A stretch of 64,000 nt of DNA from an uncultured Winogradskyella sp. (GTDB lineage Bacteria > Bacteroidota > Bacteroidia > Flavobacteriales > Flavobacteriaceae): the NCBI RefSeq assembly GCF_947498005.1, contig NZ_CANMIW010000001.1:124001-188000 (forward strand), given 5' to 3'. The position numbers and the translations under genes are program-made. The notes beneath the pieces are model-generated. The model ran no database searches, was not told the DNA's origin, and saw only the letters and a program-made list of their open reading frames with translations. Below are positions 16,896 to 25,992 of this stretch, piece by piece (position 1 is the first letter of the stretch; each line of letters starts with the position of its first letter).

Positions 16896-18045
16896 TATCT
16901 AAATTGTAAAAACTCAAAGCATAAAACATCCAGCCTTGTGCCCAACGAATATATGGAATTCTAGAAGAAATTAGTTTTCTCTTTTGATAAATAAAAAAAC
17001 CTTCTTTTGTTTGCATATTATCAATTGTCCAATTTAAAACTCTGTCCACAACCGTTTTGTTATCACTTAGTCTATTACATTTATGTAAGGTAACGATTAA
17101 TTGCGCAGGAGCATGAATATCAACCGGATAGGTCTTGTCATTATAATACTTGCTCATCCCTTCTTCGGTAAAAAAAGTATTTAAATAATAGGACATTCCT
17201 GTTTCTATATTTGTATTAAATGATTCGTCTCTTGAAACATTTTGATATATTCTTAAACATTCTAAATTATAACCCGTATGAAAATTATCAACCCACTGAT
17301 GAAACGGTAAAGTTCCATATGCCCAAGAGCCATTTTTATTTTGTCTCTTACAAACATAATTAGCAACAGATTTGGCAGTCGCTAATAAATTTTCATCATT
17401 TGTGTACTTATAAACAAGACATAGAAGTTTTGCCCCTAATAAGCCTGCATTGTATACTTGTGTTTTGTCTAATGGTGAATAAGAAAATGTAAAGTCTCCA
17501 TCCTTGTCGTAAGATCTATTTAAATCGTTTAAAACAAATTTAGAAGCGCTTATGGCAACATTTAAATATTCCTCATTCTTAGTGATTTCATATGCCTCAA
17601 TTAAGGCATCCGCTATAAAAGTTGTCGCAACAACTGTTGGTGTGTGTTTTGGTTGAAAAAATGCTCTTGCTTGCCAGTCAAAATTATAACCCCAACAATA
17701 ATTTGAATAATCTTTAGTTCTTAATTTTATGATTTCCTTAGCTAAAAACTCTATTTTTTCTAAGTAATTATTACTTGGTTTTTTTTTATATAAATTGCAA
17801 TAGCCCATTAAAAAAAGCCCTAAACCTTTAGGATTGTATTCCTTTTTTATACCAAACAATGGTCTTAGGTTAATTGGGTTTCTTTTAAACAATTGAATCC
17901 AAGCTAATCTAAATAAACGCGAGTTCCCGAGAGGCGTTTTTTGAATTACCCAACTATTTAAACCATCATACGGATCCCAACCTTTAAACCCTTCTATTTC
18001 GCAATAGTCCTTTAAAATATCAAAGCTGTCTTTACTGTTTAGCAC
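16888..18045 (-). CDS. Alpha/alpha-toroid protein of the polysaccharide locus
   Basis: A 385-residue soluble protein (GTG start) rich in paired helices with aromatic turns, such as WGYNFDWQARAFFQPKHTPT, LIEAYEITKNEEYL, NKNGSWAYGTLP and HTGYNLECLRIYQ. This pattern fits an (alpha/alpha)6 toroid like AGE epimerases, unsaturated glucuronyl hydrolases or polysaccharide lyases. In databases such proteins are sometimes called delta-aminolevulinic acid dehydratase, which the sequence does not support. No signal peptide, so it would act in the cytoplasm. It is the first gene of a unit with the WecG-like and priming transferases. Substrate unknown. Confidence 0.65.
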   Translation of the reverse strand: MLNSKDSFDILKDYCEIEGFKGWDPYDGLNSWVIQKTPLGNSRLFRLAWIQLFKRNPINLRPLFGIKKEYNPKGLGLFLMGYCNLYKKKPSNNYLEKIEFLAKEIIKLRTKDYSNYCWGYNFDWQARAFFQPKHTPTVVATTFIADALIEAYEITKNEEYLNVAISASKFVLNDLNRSYDKDGDFTFSYSPLDKTQVYNAGLLGAKLLCLVYKYTNDENLLATAKSVANYVCKRQNKNGSWAYGTLPFHQWVDNFHTGYNLECLRIYQNVSRDESFNTNIETGMSYYLNTFFTEEGMSKYYNDKTYPVDIHAPAQLIVTLHKCNRLSDNKTVVDRVLNWTIDNMQTKEGFFIYQKRKLISSRIPYIRWAQGWMFYALSFYNLDNE

Positions 18046-18064
18046 CTTTTAAGTTTATTTAATC

Positions 18065-18072
18065 GCAAAAGT
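18065..18072 (-). promoter_or_regulatory. Candidate -7 box of the 18045-14697 unit
   Basis: TACTTTTG on the minus strand, 20 bases before the GTG start at 18045, matching TAnnTTTG. No good -33 element. Confidence 0.4.
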
Positions 18073-18091
18073 ATTAATATTATCTTTATAA

Positions 18092-18122
18092 TTGACTTTG
18101 TTCATGTTTTCGGGTAAGTTTG
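18092..18122 (+). promoter_or_regulatory. Promoter of the SGNH lipoprotein gene
   Basis: TTG (18092-18094), 20 bases, then TAAGTTTG (18115-18122); the ATG is 23 bases further. This is close to the Bacteroidota promoter consensus in both boxes and spacing. Confidence 0.6.
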
Positions 18123-18144
18123 TATGGTATAAATAAAATCTTCT

Positions 18145-19143
18145 ATGAGAAAAGCAATAAAATATATCCTTTTTTTAATTTTCATTTTTGTAATAAGTTC
18201 AGGCTGTAATGAAAACTCCCATCAAACAAATGTTGAGAAAGACCACTACAATATCAATAACATTAAACCTGTTTTTGATCTAGGAAATTATACTGTAAAA
18301 TATAAAAAGAACAAAATAATTTTTAGCAAAGAACATGGTAATATTTCAAGTCCGGTTCAGTACAATAACCTTAAAAATGAATTCAATTTTAATAGTATTT
18401 ATAGATTCAAAGATTCTTTACAAAATGCCTTTTTTTTTAGATTTGGATGGGTTTCATTTAAGGAAAATCAAAGTGTTTTATCTAATATAGAATGGATTGG
18501 TAAAGCACCTCAAGAATTTGAGGATTTTAAAAAGATTAATTTTAAAATCGTTGATATTGACTTTATTCAATTTGGCACTACTTCATTATGCACCATTGGT
18601 GATAGTCAAACCTGGTGGTCTAACGCTCAAAATTTAAGAAAATACATTAACGATACTAATGAAAACTTAATTTTTGTAGGTAGTAATACTGATATCTTTG
18701 GTTATGGACATGAGGGTGAGGGCGGAAATAATTCTAGTGAGCTATTAAATCGAATTGACAACATACCTAGCGCCGATTTTTATACGTTATTACTTGGTAC
18801 TAATGATTGGAAAAATAATATTGAAACTACTTTTATAAATATTACCAAAATAACCGAACACTTAACCTTGTTAAATCCTAAGGCAAAAATTTTATATCTA
18901 ACTCCAATCCCTACAACCAACAAAAAGCGGGATTTATTTAATATAGATTTATCTAAAAAATTAATAGAGAAATTTAAAGAGAACAAACAAATTATTGTTT
19001 TAGATTTAAGAAAGAAAATTCTAGATAATGAAAATTGGGAAAAAGATTATCTAAGTCATGATGGACTTCATCAAAACAAAGATGGTGTTGAATTTACTGC
19101 TAAATCAATTGGAAATAAGATAATCGAACTAAATAGAAATTGA
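18145..19143 (+). CDS. SGNH/GDSL-type hydrolase lipoprotein (GDSQ variant)
   Basis: A 332-residue lipoprotein: hydrophobic leader and lipobox ISSGC (Cys 21). After an N-terminal domain of about 125 residues of unknown fold comes an SGNH hydrolase: TIGDSQTWW (nucleophile Ser about 154), LLGTNDW (about 215-221) and HDGLHQNKDG with the Asp-x-x-His pair near 304-307. The GDSL block reads GDSQ. Such enzymes usually cleave O-acyl esters from sugars; in this locus a polysaccharide O-acetyl esterase or transferase is plausible. A similar two-domain protein is encoded at 21642. Own promoter; convergent with the second CapK-like gene, with only a T-run and no strong hairpin between them. Confidence 0.82.
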   Translation: MRKAIKYILFLIFIFVISSGCNENSHQTNVEKDHYNINNIKPVFDLGNYTVKYKKNKIIFSKEHGNISSPVQYNNLKNEFNFNSIYRFKDSLQNAFFFRFGWVSFKENQSVLSNIEWIGKAPQEFEDFKKINFKIVDIDFIQFGTTSLCTIGDSQTWWSNAQNLRKYINDTNENLIFVGSNTDIFGYGHEGEGGNNSSELLNRIDNIPSADFYTLLLGTNDWKNNIETTFINITKITEHLTLLNPKAKILYLTPIPTTNKKRDLFNIDLSKKLIEKFKENKQIIVLDLRKKILDNENWEKDYLSHDGLHQNKDGVEFTAKSIGNKIIELNRN

Positions 19144-19164
19144 ATTTTTTTTATCCTAACTCCT

Positions 19165-20487
19165 CTAATATTCAATTTTAGATTCTAACAATAAATTTTT
19201 ACCGCTGTTGGTTGTTTTCAACTTATGAACATATTCAATGGTAATTTCTGTAGTGGGAGAAAAACGTTCTGTCATGAAATTAATCAAAAACAATTCGTCC
19301 TCATACCTATAAGTATCTGACTTAATAATTTTTATCTTTAACTTACCTTTTGTTTTTTGAAAATACTGTAATCCCTTTATTTTAGTATAAAATTCCCCAT
19401 GCATATTAAGAGCTGTAGGCGAAACATAACTTTCGTCTTTGTTATAAATTCTTAAATCCTCTCTACGGCTAAGAATTTCATTTAATGTGCATTCTCCATT
19501 TGAATTATACTTTTTGTAAGAAGTATAATCTCCTGTTTTATACTTTATTAAGGGATAACCAAAATTATCTAAGCTGGTACCAACTATTTCTCCTACTATA
19601 TTTTCTTCTGTAATTGAGTTACCGTTGGTGTCAACTAAATCAAAAAATCCATATTGATGTAAAACCTTGTGTTCACCAGTAGCGAAATCTCTATAAATGA
19701 GTATTAACCTTTCAGAATGGCCATAAACTGAAATAACTTTTAGATTTAACTTTTTTTCAAATAACAATTGTTGATATTCTAAATAACTTTCTGAACTCAG
19801 AAAAACTCCTTTTAAAAATTTTAAATCTAAACTTTTTTGATAACAAAAATTTAAAAAATTGTATGCAGATGAAGGATATGCCTGTAGGTAATTTATTTTA
19901 AGTTTTTTAATAATTTTATAAATTTGCATGAAATACAAATCGGTATTTCTAAAGGCGTCAAATACAACTTCTCTTGTTATTGGGTTAATTTTGTAATCTC
20001 TATCTTCAGATAAACTAGTATTCCTAAGTACAGCACGTAATTGATTGGTATACCCTAATTTTTCCCAAAGAAAATGAAAATATGCATATTCCTTTTTATA
20101 TCTGTTTTTAGGAGAATAATATTTTGCAGGTATACCAGTTGTTCCTCCTGATGTTACAACTTCATAATCTCTACTTTTATATACTTTCGAAAAAAAATGT
20201 TCCTCCTCATCAACAATTATTTTTTTATTGATAAACGGAAAATCCTTATACTTAATAGTGTTATAATCGCTGTAAAAAGGGACGTTATTTACAACAAAAT
20301 TTAGCATACTTTTTAAGGAATCTAATTGAGGAGGTGCTACAAGTGATATGGATCTTTTTATTCTACGATATTCCCTTCCTAAAATGACGTTATTATTAGG
20401 TAGAATTAAATAAACTAAATAGGCTAAAGAATTGTTTTTACTCAGTTTTTCGTTAAAAACTCTAGCAATTTTACTTATAAGCTTCAT
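19165..20487 (-). CDS. CapK/PaaK-like adenylate-forming protein (second copy)
   Basis: A 440-residue member of the phenylacetate-CoA ligase superfamily. The ATP loop is VVTSGGTTGIPAKYYSPKNR, the A5-like segment is VISVYGHSERLILIY and PLIKYKTGDYTSY is the hinge region. The N-terminus is basic with a short hydrophobic patch. It differs strongly from the copy at 12222, so it is not a recent duplicate. It is the last gene of the long leftward polysaccharide operon and its start overlaps the O-antigen ligase-like gene by 17 bases. It presumably activates a carboxylate, perhaps for amide or ester decoration of a sugar; the substrate cannot be read. Confidence 0.8.
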   Translation of the reverse strand: MKLISKIARVFNEKLSKNNSLAYLVYLILPNNNVILGREYRRIKRSISLVAPPQLDSLKSMLNFVVNNVPFYSDYNTIKYKDFPFINKKIIVDEEEHFFSKVYKSRDYEVVTSGGTTGIPAKYYSPKNRYKKEYAYFHFLWEKLGYTNQLRAVLRNTSLSEDRDYKINPITREVVFDAFRNTDLYFMQIYKIIKKLKINYLQAYPSSAYNFLNFCYQKSLDLKFLKGVFLSSESYLEYQQLLFEKKLNLKVISVYGHSERLILIYRDFATGEHKVLHQYGFFDLVDTNGNSITEENIVGEIVGTSLDNFGYPLIKYKTGDYTSYKKYNSNGECTLNEILSRREDLRIYNKDESYVSPTALNMHGEFYTKIKGLQYFQKTKGKLKIKIIKSDTYRYEDELFLINFMTERFSPTTEITIEYVHKLKTTNSGKNLLLESKIEY

Positions 20488-21661
20488 TTTTTTTAAAATT
20501 CCAATTTAATATCAAAGATAGTAGTAATGCAAAAATAACAATGCCGTTTTGCCTTTCTAAAATAGACTCAGTTAGCATAAAGCAAATTAACACTATGAAT
20601 ACTGAAAACTGGTATGCATAGTAGTCATTAAATATTTTCTTAATCCAAACCCAAAAACAGAAAAACCAGACTATAATTGCCATTAAGCCAAAATATATAT
20701 AATATTCTAAAAATTGGTTATGCGCATTATACTTGTGTTTAACACCTTCGACAAAATTAAATTCATTATAGGCCGTATAAACGTGTTTTTTATCCGTACC
20801 ACTTCCAACACCAAAATATATATTTGTTTCTTCTACCGCATCAATTACAGCTTGCCAATGTAATATACGTGTGCTTAAGGTTGGAGTGTTTATCCCAAAA
20901 TCTTCTTGCCCATTCTCTCTTTTCTGAAAATTTGGAGTAAATAAAAAGCCGAAAATTAATAAAGAAATAATAGGAATGCTTGTCAATGCCTTTTTACCGT
21001 ACTTATTGTATAAAATTGGTAGCGTCCCAATACCAAGGGCAAAAATGCTCATACGAGAACTTAATAAATATAAAAAAAATAATAGAAATAATACACAAAC
21101 CCAATGTAAGCGTTTACTTTTATCAAGTACTATTAAGTACATATTAGTAAGTATTACTATAACACAAAACAATGCATAATAAGTCGTATGGATATTTAAT
21201 AACAACGCGAGATTTTGATTGTAAAAGTAATTTCCAAAACCCATATACGTAAAATAAGATGCTTTTATCAATGCAAAGATTGCACAACAAATAACAGCTA
21301 TACTAAACCATTTTAAAATATATTCTAGCTTTTTTAAGCTTATTTCTTGACTAAAAATTACTAAAGGAATCGCAAGTAATGGAAGGTTTTTAACAATATT
21401 TTTAAAGCCAATATCTAAACTATCTGAATAGGTTAAACCTATTATAAACATAAGAAACCAAATAGAAACACTAAAAAATTGAAATCTCTTCTGTTTTAAA
21501 TTTGCAATCTTATTTGAGAAACCTCGAGAAAATAACCAAACCGCTATCAATACAATTAAAGCCTGAGAATTTAAGCTGTATTTTGGCATTGGTAGTGTAA
21601 TAACCACTAATATTAGTGCCAGATTTTGTAAATAGTCCCAATTAATTTTTTTCAACTCCAA
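20471..21661 (-). CDS. O-antigen ligase/polymerase family membrane protein (WaaL-like)
   Basis: A 396-residue protein with about eleven or twelve hydrophobic segments and one long periplasmic loop (about residues 225-300) ending in KYNAHNQFLEYYIYFGL. The His-Asn-x-Phe-Leu motif before a membrane segment is characteristic of the Wzy_C/WaaL family, which joins or polymerises undecaprenyl-linked glycans in the periplasm. TTG start at 21661 (or TTG two codons later) overlapping the SGNH gene. A second family member is at 26844, so one may be polymerase and the other ligase; I favour ligase for this one because of the strong HNQFLE motif. Confidence 0.8.
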   Translation of the reverse strand: MELKKINWDYLQNLALILVVITLPMPKYSLNSQALIVLIAVWLFSRGFSNKIANLKQKRFQFFSVSIWFLMFIIGLTYSDSLDIGFKNIVKNLPLLAIPLVIFSQEISLKKLEYILKWFSIAVICCAIFALIKASYFTYMGFGNYFYNQNLALLLNIHTTYYALFCVIVILTNMYLIVLDKSKRLHWVCVLFLLFFLYLLSSRMSIFALGIGTLPILYNKYGKKALTSIPIISLLIFGFLFTPNFQKRENGQEDFGINTPTLSTRILHWQAVIDAVEETNIYFGVGSGTDKKHVYTAYNEFNFVEGVKHKYNAHNQFLEYYIYFGLMAIIVWFFCFWVWIKKIFNDYYAYQFSVFIVLICFMLTESILERQNGIVIFALLLSLILNWNFKKNEAYK

Positions 21662-22499
21662 TTAGTATTAATTTAGCTATAAGCTCTTGCGCTAATTTAT
21701 GATGTCCTTTATAGTTAAGATGAATACCATCATCTTTAAAATACGTACTCTTATTATATTCTGATATATTGAGATAATGTAACTTACTAGAATCAGCTTT
21801 CACTAAAGTGTTATGAACAATTATAATTTCTTTCTCCTCATTTAAGGCAACAAATTTCTTTAGATTAGTTTCAAAATCCTCGCGATTTTCAGGTAAACCT
21901 AAATACAAAATGACTATATCGGTATCATTAAATTTTAAATTATTTAGAAAAATATCATTTGATGTATAACTATTCTCAAAATAATAAGGAAAGCCAAATA
22001 CATCCTTTTTATTACCTACAAAACGCACATTTAATTTTTCTGAAATCCATTTTCTGGTATATTTTCCTTCGCGCCAACCCATTTGAGAATCTCCAATCAT
22101 AGCAATGCTTATGCCTTCTTTTTGGTTTAATAGCAAATTACTTAGACCTAATTGAATATCGCCTTGTAGATGTCTAGGATACTCGTTAATCCAATGCACA
22201 CCGATAAAAGTTAGTGTATCTTTATTTGTTTCTATTCTTTCTGAACGAAAGTAATGTTTGTTATTAATTACATAAGTTTTTTGATTATTTAAAAACAAAG
22301 CATTTTTAGGATACACTTTGAACCTATTAACCTCATAATCAATGATTTTAACACTTGCTATTTCTTGATTCTCTGCTTGATTCCAATTGTAATTTAACAC
22401 AAAAAAATCTTCTTTTGCATTCATTAAAAAGTTAATACTCAAATAGCAAAAGAGAAAAGAAAAGATTAGATATAAGGTTAAGTTGCTAGGTAATTTCAT
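21642..22499 (-). CDS. Membrane-anchored SGNH/GDSL-type hydrolase (GDSQ variant)
   Basis: About 285 residues from the ATG at 22499, which overlaps the upstream acyltransferase stop by 14 bases. An upstream TTG at 22532 is less likely because MKLPSNLTLYLIFSFL looks like a natural N-terminal anchor. After an N-terminal domain of about 100 residues comes AMIGDSQMGW (Ser near 137), then LYLGLPENRED where GxND would be expected, and KDDGIHLNYKGH with the catalytic Asp and His. The block III asparagine is displaced, so activity may be altered. It resembles the protein at 18145 in layout and may modify the O-acyl pattern of the polymer in the periplasm. Confidence 0.78.
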   Translation of the reverse strand: MKLPSNLTLYLIFSFLFCYLSINFLMNAKEDFFVLNYNWNQAENQEIASVKIIDYEVNRFKVYPKNALFLNNQKTYVINNKHYFRSERIETNKDTLTFIGVHWINEYPRHLQGDIQLGLSNLLLNQKEGISIAMIGDSQMGWREGKYTRKWISEKLNVRFVGNKKDVFGFPYYFENSYTSNDIFLNNLKFNDTDIVILYLGLPENREDFETNLKKFVALNEEKEIIIVHNTLVKADSSKLHYLNISEYNKSTYFKDDGIHLNYKGHHKLAQELIAKLILIGVEKN

Positions 22500-22920
22500 C
22501 TTTGATACGTATAATTTTTGCAGGAACACCAACGACTATAGCATTATCTGGAACATTATCTATAACAACAGCATTTGCACCTACTGTTACATTGTGTCCT
22601 ATACAAATTGGACCAAGAATTTTACAACCTGTTGCGAGGTAAACATGGTTTCCTATAACAGGAACCTCTGGATGACCAGATCGTCCTCCAATAGTAACAT
22701 TAGTTCCTATTTGACAATTATTACCAATAACTGCTTTTTTATGCACAACAACACCTATCCCTCCATAACCAAAATGAGACCCTTTACCTATTTTTGCTTG
22801 ATAAGGTATACTAGAATTATAAATAAGAAAAACACATAGCTTCAATAACTGAGGTAATATTGGGATTTTATAACGATATAAAACATGAGCTAGACGGTAT
22901 ATTTTGTAAGCATTTAGCAT
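22486..22920 (-). CDS. Serine acetyltransferase-like hexapeptide acyltransferase
   Basis: A 144-residue left-handed beta-helix protein. Hexapeptide repeats run from about residue 60 (VIGNNCQIGTNVTIGG) to 135 (VVIDNVPDNAIVVGVPAKII), with the inserted loop RSGHPEVPVIGNHVYLATG typical of CysE-like enzymes. The long helical N-terminal domain of true CysE is missing, so it is more likely a sugar O-acetyltransferase using acetyl-CoA than a cysteine-synthesis enzyme. It sits between a GT4 gene (1-base overlap, TAATG) and the SGNH hydrolase gene, which supports a role in decorating the repeat unit. Confidence 0.85.
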   Translation of the reverse strand: MLNAYKIYRLAHVLYRYKIPILPQLLKLCVFLIYNSSIPYQAKIGKGSHFGYGGIGVVVHKKAVIGNNCQIGTNVTIGGRSGHPEVPVIGNHVYLATGCKILGPICIGHNVTVGANAVVIDNVPDNAIVVGVPAKIIRIKDEIT

Positions 22921-24029
22921 TAGTTTAATAGAGTTTTATATGCGTTATGTAATTGATTAATAATTAAAGGTAAGGCTAATTTATTTACGTATGTTGTTCT
23001 TGCATTTTTACCTAATTCAATACCAAAATCTTTGTTCTTTTCTAAAGTTATAATTGCTTCATTAATTAGTTGAATATTACCAGCCTCCACAAACAATATA
23101 TTTTCTCTGTTTCCAAAGAACTCTGGCACAGCGCCTACTTTTGTTGAAATAATAGGCATGCCAGCAGCTGCAGCTTCAATAATAACCAAAGGGAAATTCT
23201 CTGTATATGAAGGAAAAATAAAACAACCAGATTCTGAGAAATACTTTACTTTATCTTTTAATGACAACTTATCTGATCTAATTAGTTTAACGTTTGATAG
23301 TTTGTGCTGTTCAATAATATTAGAGACTTTCTCAAAATCGCCTGTTTCTTCGCTGTTACCAATTAAAACAAGAGAGAAATCTTTATTGAGCTCAGCCACC
23401 TTTAATAAATCATAGGTCCCTTTTCTCTTACCTAAACTGCCTACAAACAAGAAATCTGAATTTCTATGTGTACCTTTTACTTTTTCAATTGCTTTAACAA
23501 ATTCTTCGTCAATTGGATTATTAACTATTTTTATTTGGTTTTTAAACCCATTCTCCTCAAAAAAAAATTTCCAATATGTACTAGCTACAATAATCATGTC
23601 TACATTTTTAAACATAATTCTTGCTATTTTTCTTCGAATTGGGTTCATATTAATCCAAAAGCTTTCGAATGACCCACCGTGTAAATGAGCTATAGTTTTT
23701 TCTGTTCCAAATAATTTGGCGATAGCTATCATTACCAAACTTTTCTCCATGCTCCAAAAAGAATGTATGGAAAAATGAAAAATTTGAGGGTGAAGCTTTC
23801 TAACTAAACGAATAAGGTCTAGTTGTTGTTTTAAAAAATATACTATGTTATAAAAATTTAACTTTGATAAACTCGTCTTTCCTTTATTTCTGTCTGTAAA
23901 AAAACGAATGACTTCATAATTCGCATCTAAATTATTCTTAAAAACAGTATTTAAAAGCGATATGGAACCATGATTATCTTTTTTAAATGGTCCTAAAATT
24001 ATTTTAGTTTTCTTTTGAGTTTTGCTCAT
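22920..24029 (-). CDS. Glycosyltransferase family 4
   Basis: A 369-residue GT-B retaining glycosyltransferase. The C-terminal domain has FLFVGSLGKRKGTYDLLK and PSYTENFPLVIIEAAAAG, in which the two Glu residues form the EX7E motif of GT4. The N-terminal domain has ISLLNTVFKNN and IAHLHGGSFESFW. It is soluble or peripherally bound, acting on the lipid-linked repeat unit. Start overlaps the upstream SDR gene by four bases and its stop overlaps the acyltransferase start. Donor sugar unknown. Confidence 0.9.
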   Translation of the reverse strand: MSKTQKKTKIILGPFKKDNHGSISLLNTVFKNNLDANYEVIRFFTDRNKGKTSLSKLNFYNIVYFLKQQLDLIRLVRKLHPQIFHFSIHSFWSMEKSLVMIAIAKLFGTEKTIAHLHGGSFESFWINMNPIRRKIARIMFKNVDMIIVASTYWKFFFEENGFKNQIKIVNNPIDEEFVKAIEKVKGTHRNSDFLFVGSLGKRKGTYDLLKVAELNKDFSLVLIGNSEETGDFEKVSNIIEQHKLSNVKLIRSDKLSLKDKVKYFSESGCFIFPSYTENFPLVIIEAAAAGMPIISTKVGAVPEFFGNRENILFVEAGNIQLINEAIITLEKNKDFGIELGKNARTTYVNKLALPLIINQLHNAYKTLLN

Positions 24030-24910
24030 TTAAAAAGTTCTTTTGGGGTCCAACCTAATTCCTTTTTAATCTTATTATTATCTCCAATCATTTCCCAAAT
24101 TTCATTCTTTCGATAAGGTAATTTTCCAAAATTTATTACAGAATTACTTTTTAAATTTAATTTAAATTTCTTTGCTAAATCCCTGATTTTAACACCTTTT
24201 CCGCTACAGACATTGTATGTGTTTCCTTGGGCAACATTTTGTGTTGACAATATTAAGGCATTAATAACGCTTTCTACTGCCAAAAAATCTCGTTTTTGTT
24301 CCCCTAAAGTCATATCAAAACCTTCATTATTTTTTAATTTTTCTACTAAATCAGATATAAAAAACCCTTTAGGCATTCCTTCTCCGTAAAAATTAAATAG
24401 TCGTAAAATCGTATAATTCTTATTATAGATTTTTGAATAGGTTTTTATTGCGTTCTCAGCATTTAATTTAGATAAAGAATAAGGAGAAGCAGCAATTACT
24501 TCATCCGTTTCTAGATACGGTTCTGATGTGCTCAGACCATATACCTCACTAGTGCTTGTAAAAATAAAATTAGTAAAACTGACGTCTTTTAATGCTCTTA
24601 ACAAATTTAAAGTCCCACTATAATTAACAGCAGAAATATTGTTAATATTATCAAAGTCTCTATTTCTATCTAACTTGGCTGCTAAGTGAAATATAAAATT
24701 GGGTTGAATTTTATTTATTTCTTCTTTTAAATTGTCAAAATTGGTAATATCTATATCTATATGCTTAATATGGTTCTGCTCTTGTAATGTAATATCAAAT
24801 GAAAAGACTTGAGCACCTAATAAATAAAGTTTTTCAAGTAATAAGTATCCTAAAAAACCCTGTCCACCAGTTACTATAATTTTTTTATCCTTTAAGTTTT
24901 TTAAGTCCAA
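24026..24910 (-). CDS. NAD(P)-dependent sugar epimerase/dehydratase (SDR), possible CDP-sugar 4-reductase
   Basis: A 294-residue extended SDR. Rossmann motif TGGQGFLGYLL near the N-terminus, TSTSEVYG with the catalytic Ser/Thr, and YSLSKLNAE with the Tyr-x3-Lys pair. It follows rfbF and rfbG, which make CDP-4-keto-6-deoxyglucose, so it may reduce or epimerise that product (compare the CDP-abequose and CDP-paratose synthase branch). That substrate is inferred from position. TTG start at 24910 inside the last codons of rfbG. No rfbH-type 3-dehydrase is in the window. Confidence 0.78.
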   Translation of the reverse strand: MDLKNLKDKKIIVTGGQGFLGYLLLEKLYLLGAQVFSFDITLQEQNHIKHIDIDITNFDNLKEEINKIQPNFIFHLAAKLDRNRDFDNINNISAVNYSGTLNLLRALKDVSFTNFIFTSTSEVYGLSTSEPYLETDEVIAASPYSLSKLNAENAIKTYSKIYNKNYTILRLFNFYGEGMPKGFFISDLVEKLKNNEGFDMTLGEQKRDFLAVESVINALILSTQNVAQGNTYNVCSGKGVKIRDLAKKFKLNLKSNSVINFGKLPYRKNEIWEMIGDNNKIKKELGWTPKELFK

Positions 24911-25992
24911 ATTGCATTCTTATTTTTTGCATTCTCTATAAAACTAATCAAATCGTTTTCAGTATTTATTTGATCATTTTCAATAAAATCTTTATACCAT
25001 AAGATTGTTTTCTCAATGGTAATATCAAAATCCCAAACGGAGTTCCATTTAAGTTTTTTGTTGGCTTTAGAACAGTCTAACATTAACAAATTAGCTTCAT
25101 GGTGCATGTTTTTATCTGTACCAATCCTAAATTTTATTTTTTTCCAATGTTTTTCAGCTTCTTTTACCACTTCATTTACTTTGAGATTATTATTTAAATC
25201 TGGCCCAAAATTCCAACCTCCGGCGTATTCTTTTTTACCTAATAATAAATTCCAGCCTAATACCAAATAACCACTCAATGGCTCTAAAACATGTTGCCAT
25301 GGTCTAGTTGCTAGGGGATTTCTTATTTCTACTTCTGTACCCTTTTCAGCTGACTTAATTATGTCTGGTATTAATCTATCTGCAGACCAATCTCCTCCTC
25401 CAATAACATTGCCTGCTCTTCCACTTGCAAGCAACTTTTCATTTCCATTAAAGAATGATTTTTGATAAGATGTAGTTATAATCTCTGCACATCCTTTTGA
25501 TGCACTATAAGGGTCATAACCACCCATAGCATCATTTTCTCTATATCCCCAAATCCATTCTTTATTATCGTAACATTTATCACTAGTTACATTTACAATA
25601 GCCTTTACAGATTTTGTGTTTTTTGAAGCTTCAAAAACATTTACTGTACCCATAATATTGGTATTAAATGTTTCTGTTGGATTGTCGTAAGAATACCTAA
25701 CTAAAGCTTGAGCTGCTAGATGAAAAATTATTTCGGGTTGATATTTTTTAAATACTTTATTTAACTTTTCAAAATCCGCTAGATTGCCAATAATTGAGGT
25801 GTAATTTTTTTCTAATAAATTATAATGACTAGGTTCCGTCACAGGTTCTAGAGCGTATCCAATAACCTTTGCTCCCATTTTGTTAAGCCAATACACCAGC
25901 CAAGTGCCTTTAAAACCCGTGTCACCTGTAACTAAACAAACTCTGTCTTTATATATGCCACCAAATAATGATTCTATTTCCATATTTTCCAT
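24901..25992 (-). CDS. rfbG: CDP-glucose 4,6-dehydratase
   Basis: A 363-residue extended SDR. VCLVTGDTGFKGTWLVYWL at the N-terminus, NVTSDKCYDN and YSASKGCAEI (Tyr-x3-Lys) are typical of RfbG, as are GRAGNVIGGGDWSADRLIPD and RPWQHVLEPLSGYL. It converts CDP-glucose to CDP-4-keto-6-deoxyglucose. Starts at ATG 25992 or 25983; its start overlaps rfbF by 19 bases, so the two are coupled. Cytoplasmic. Confidence 0.93.
   Translation of the reverse strand: MENMEIESLFGGIYKDRVCLVTGDTGFKGTWLVYWLNKMGAKVIGYALEPVTEPSHYNLLEKNYTSIIGNLADFEKLNKVFKKYQPEIIFHLAAQALVRYSYDNPTETFNTNIMGTVNVFEASKNTKSVKAIVNVTSDKCYDNKEWIWGYRENDAMGGYDPYSASKGCAEIITTSYQKSFFNGNEKLLASGRAGNVIGGGDWSADRLIPDIIKSAEKGTEVEIRNPLATRPWQHVLEPLSGYLVLGWNLLLGKKEYAGGWNFGPDLNNNLKVNEVVKEAEKHWKKIKFRIGTDKNMHHEANLLMLDCSKANKKLKWNSVWDFDITIEKTILWYKDFIENDQINTENDLISFIENAKNKNAIWT

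Noticed and set aside
16888-18045. Delta-aminolevulinic acid dehydratase label
   Set aside because: The true enzyme is a TIM barrel with a Lys-based active site; this protein shows helical repeats and lacks those motifs.
22483-22839. 118-residue plus-strand frame
   Set aside because: It is antisense to the hexapeptide acyltransferase, with an Asn/Cys/Tyr-rich composition typical of a shadow.
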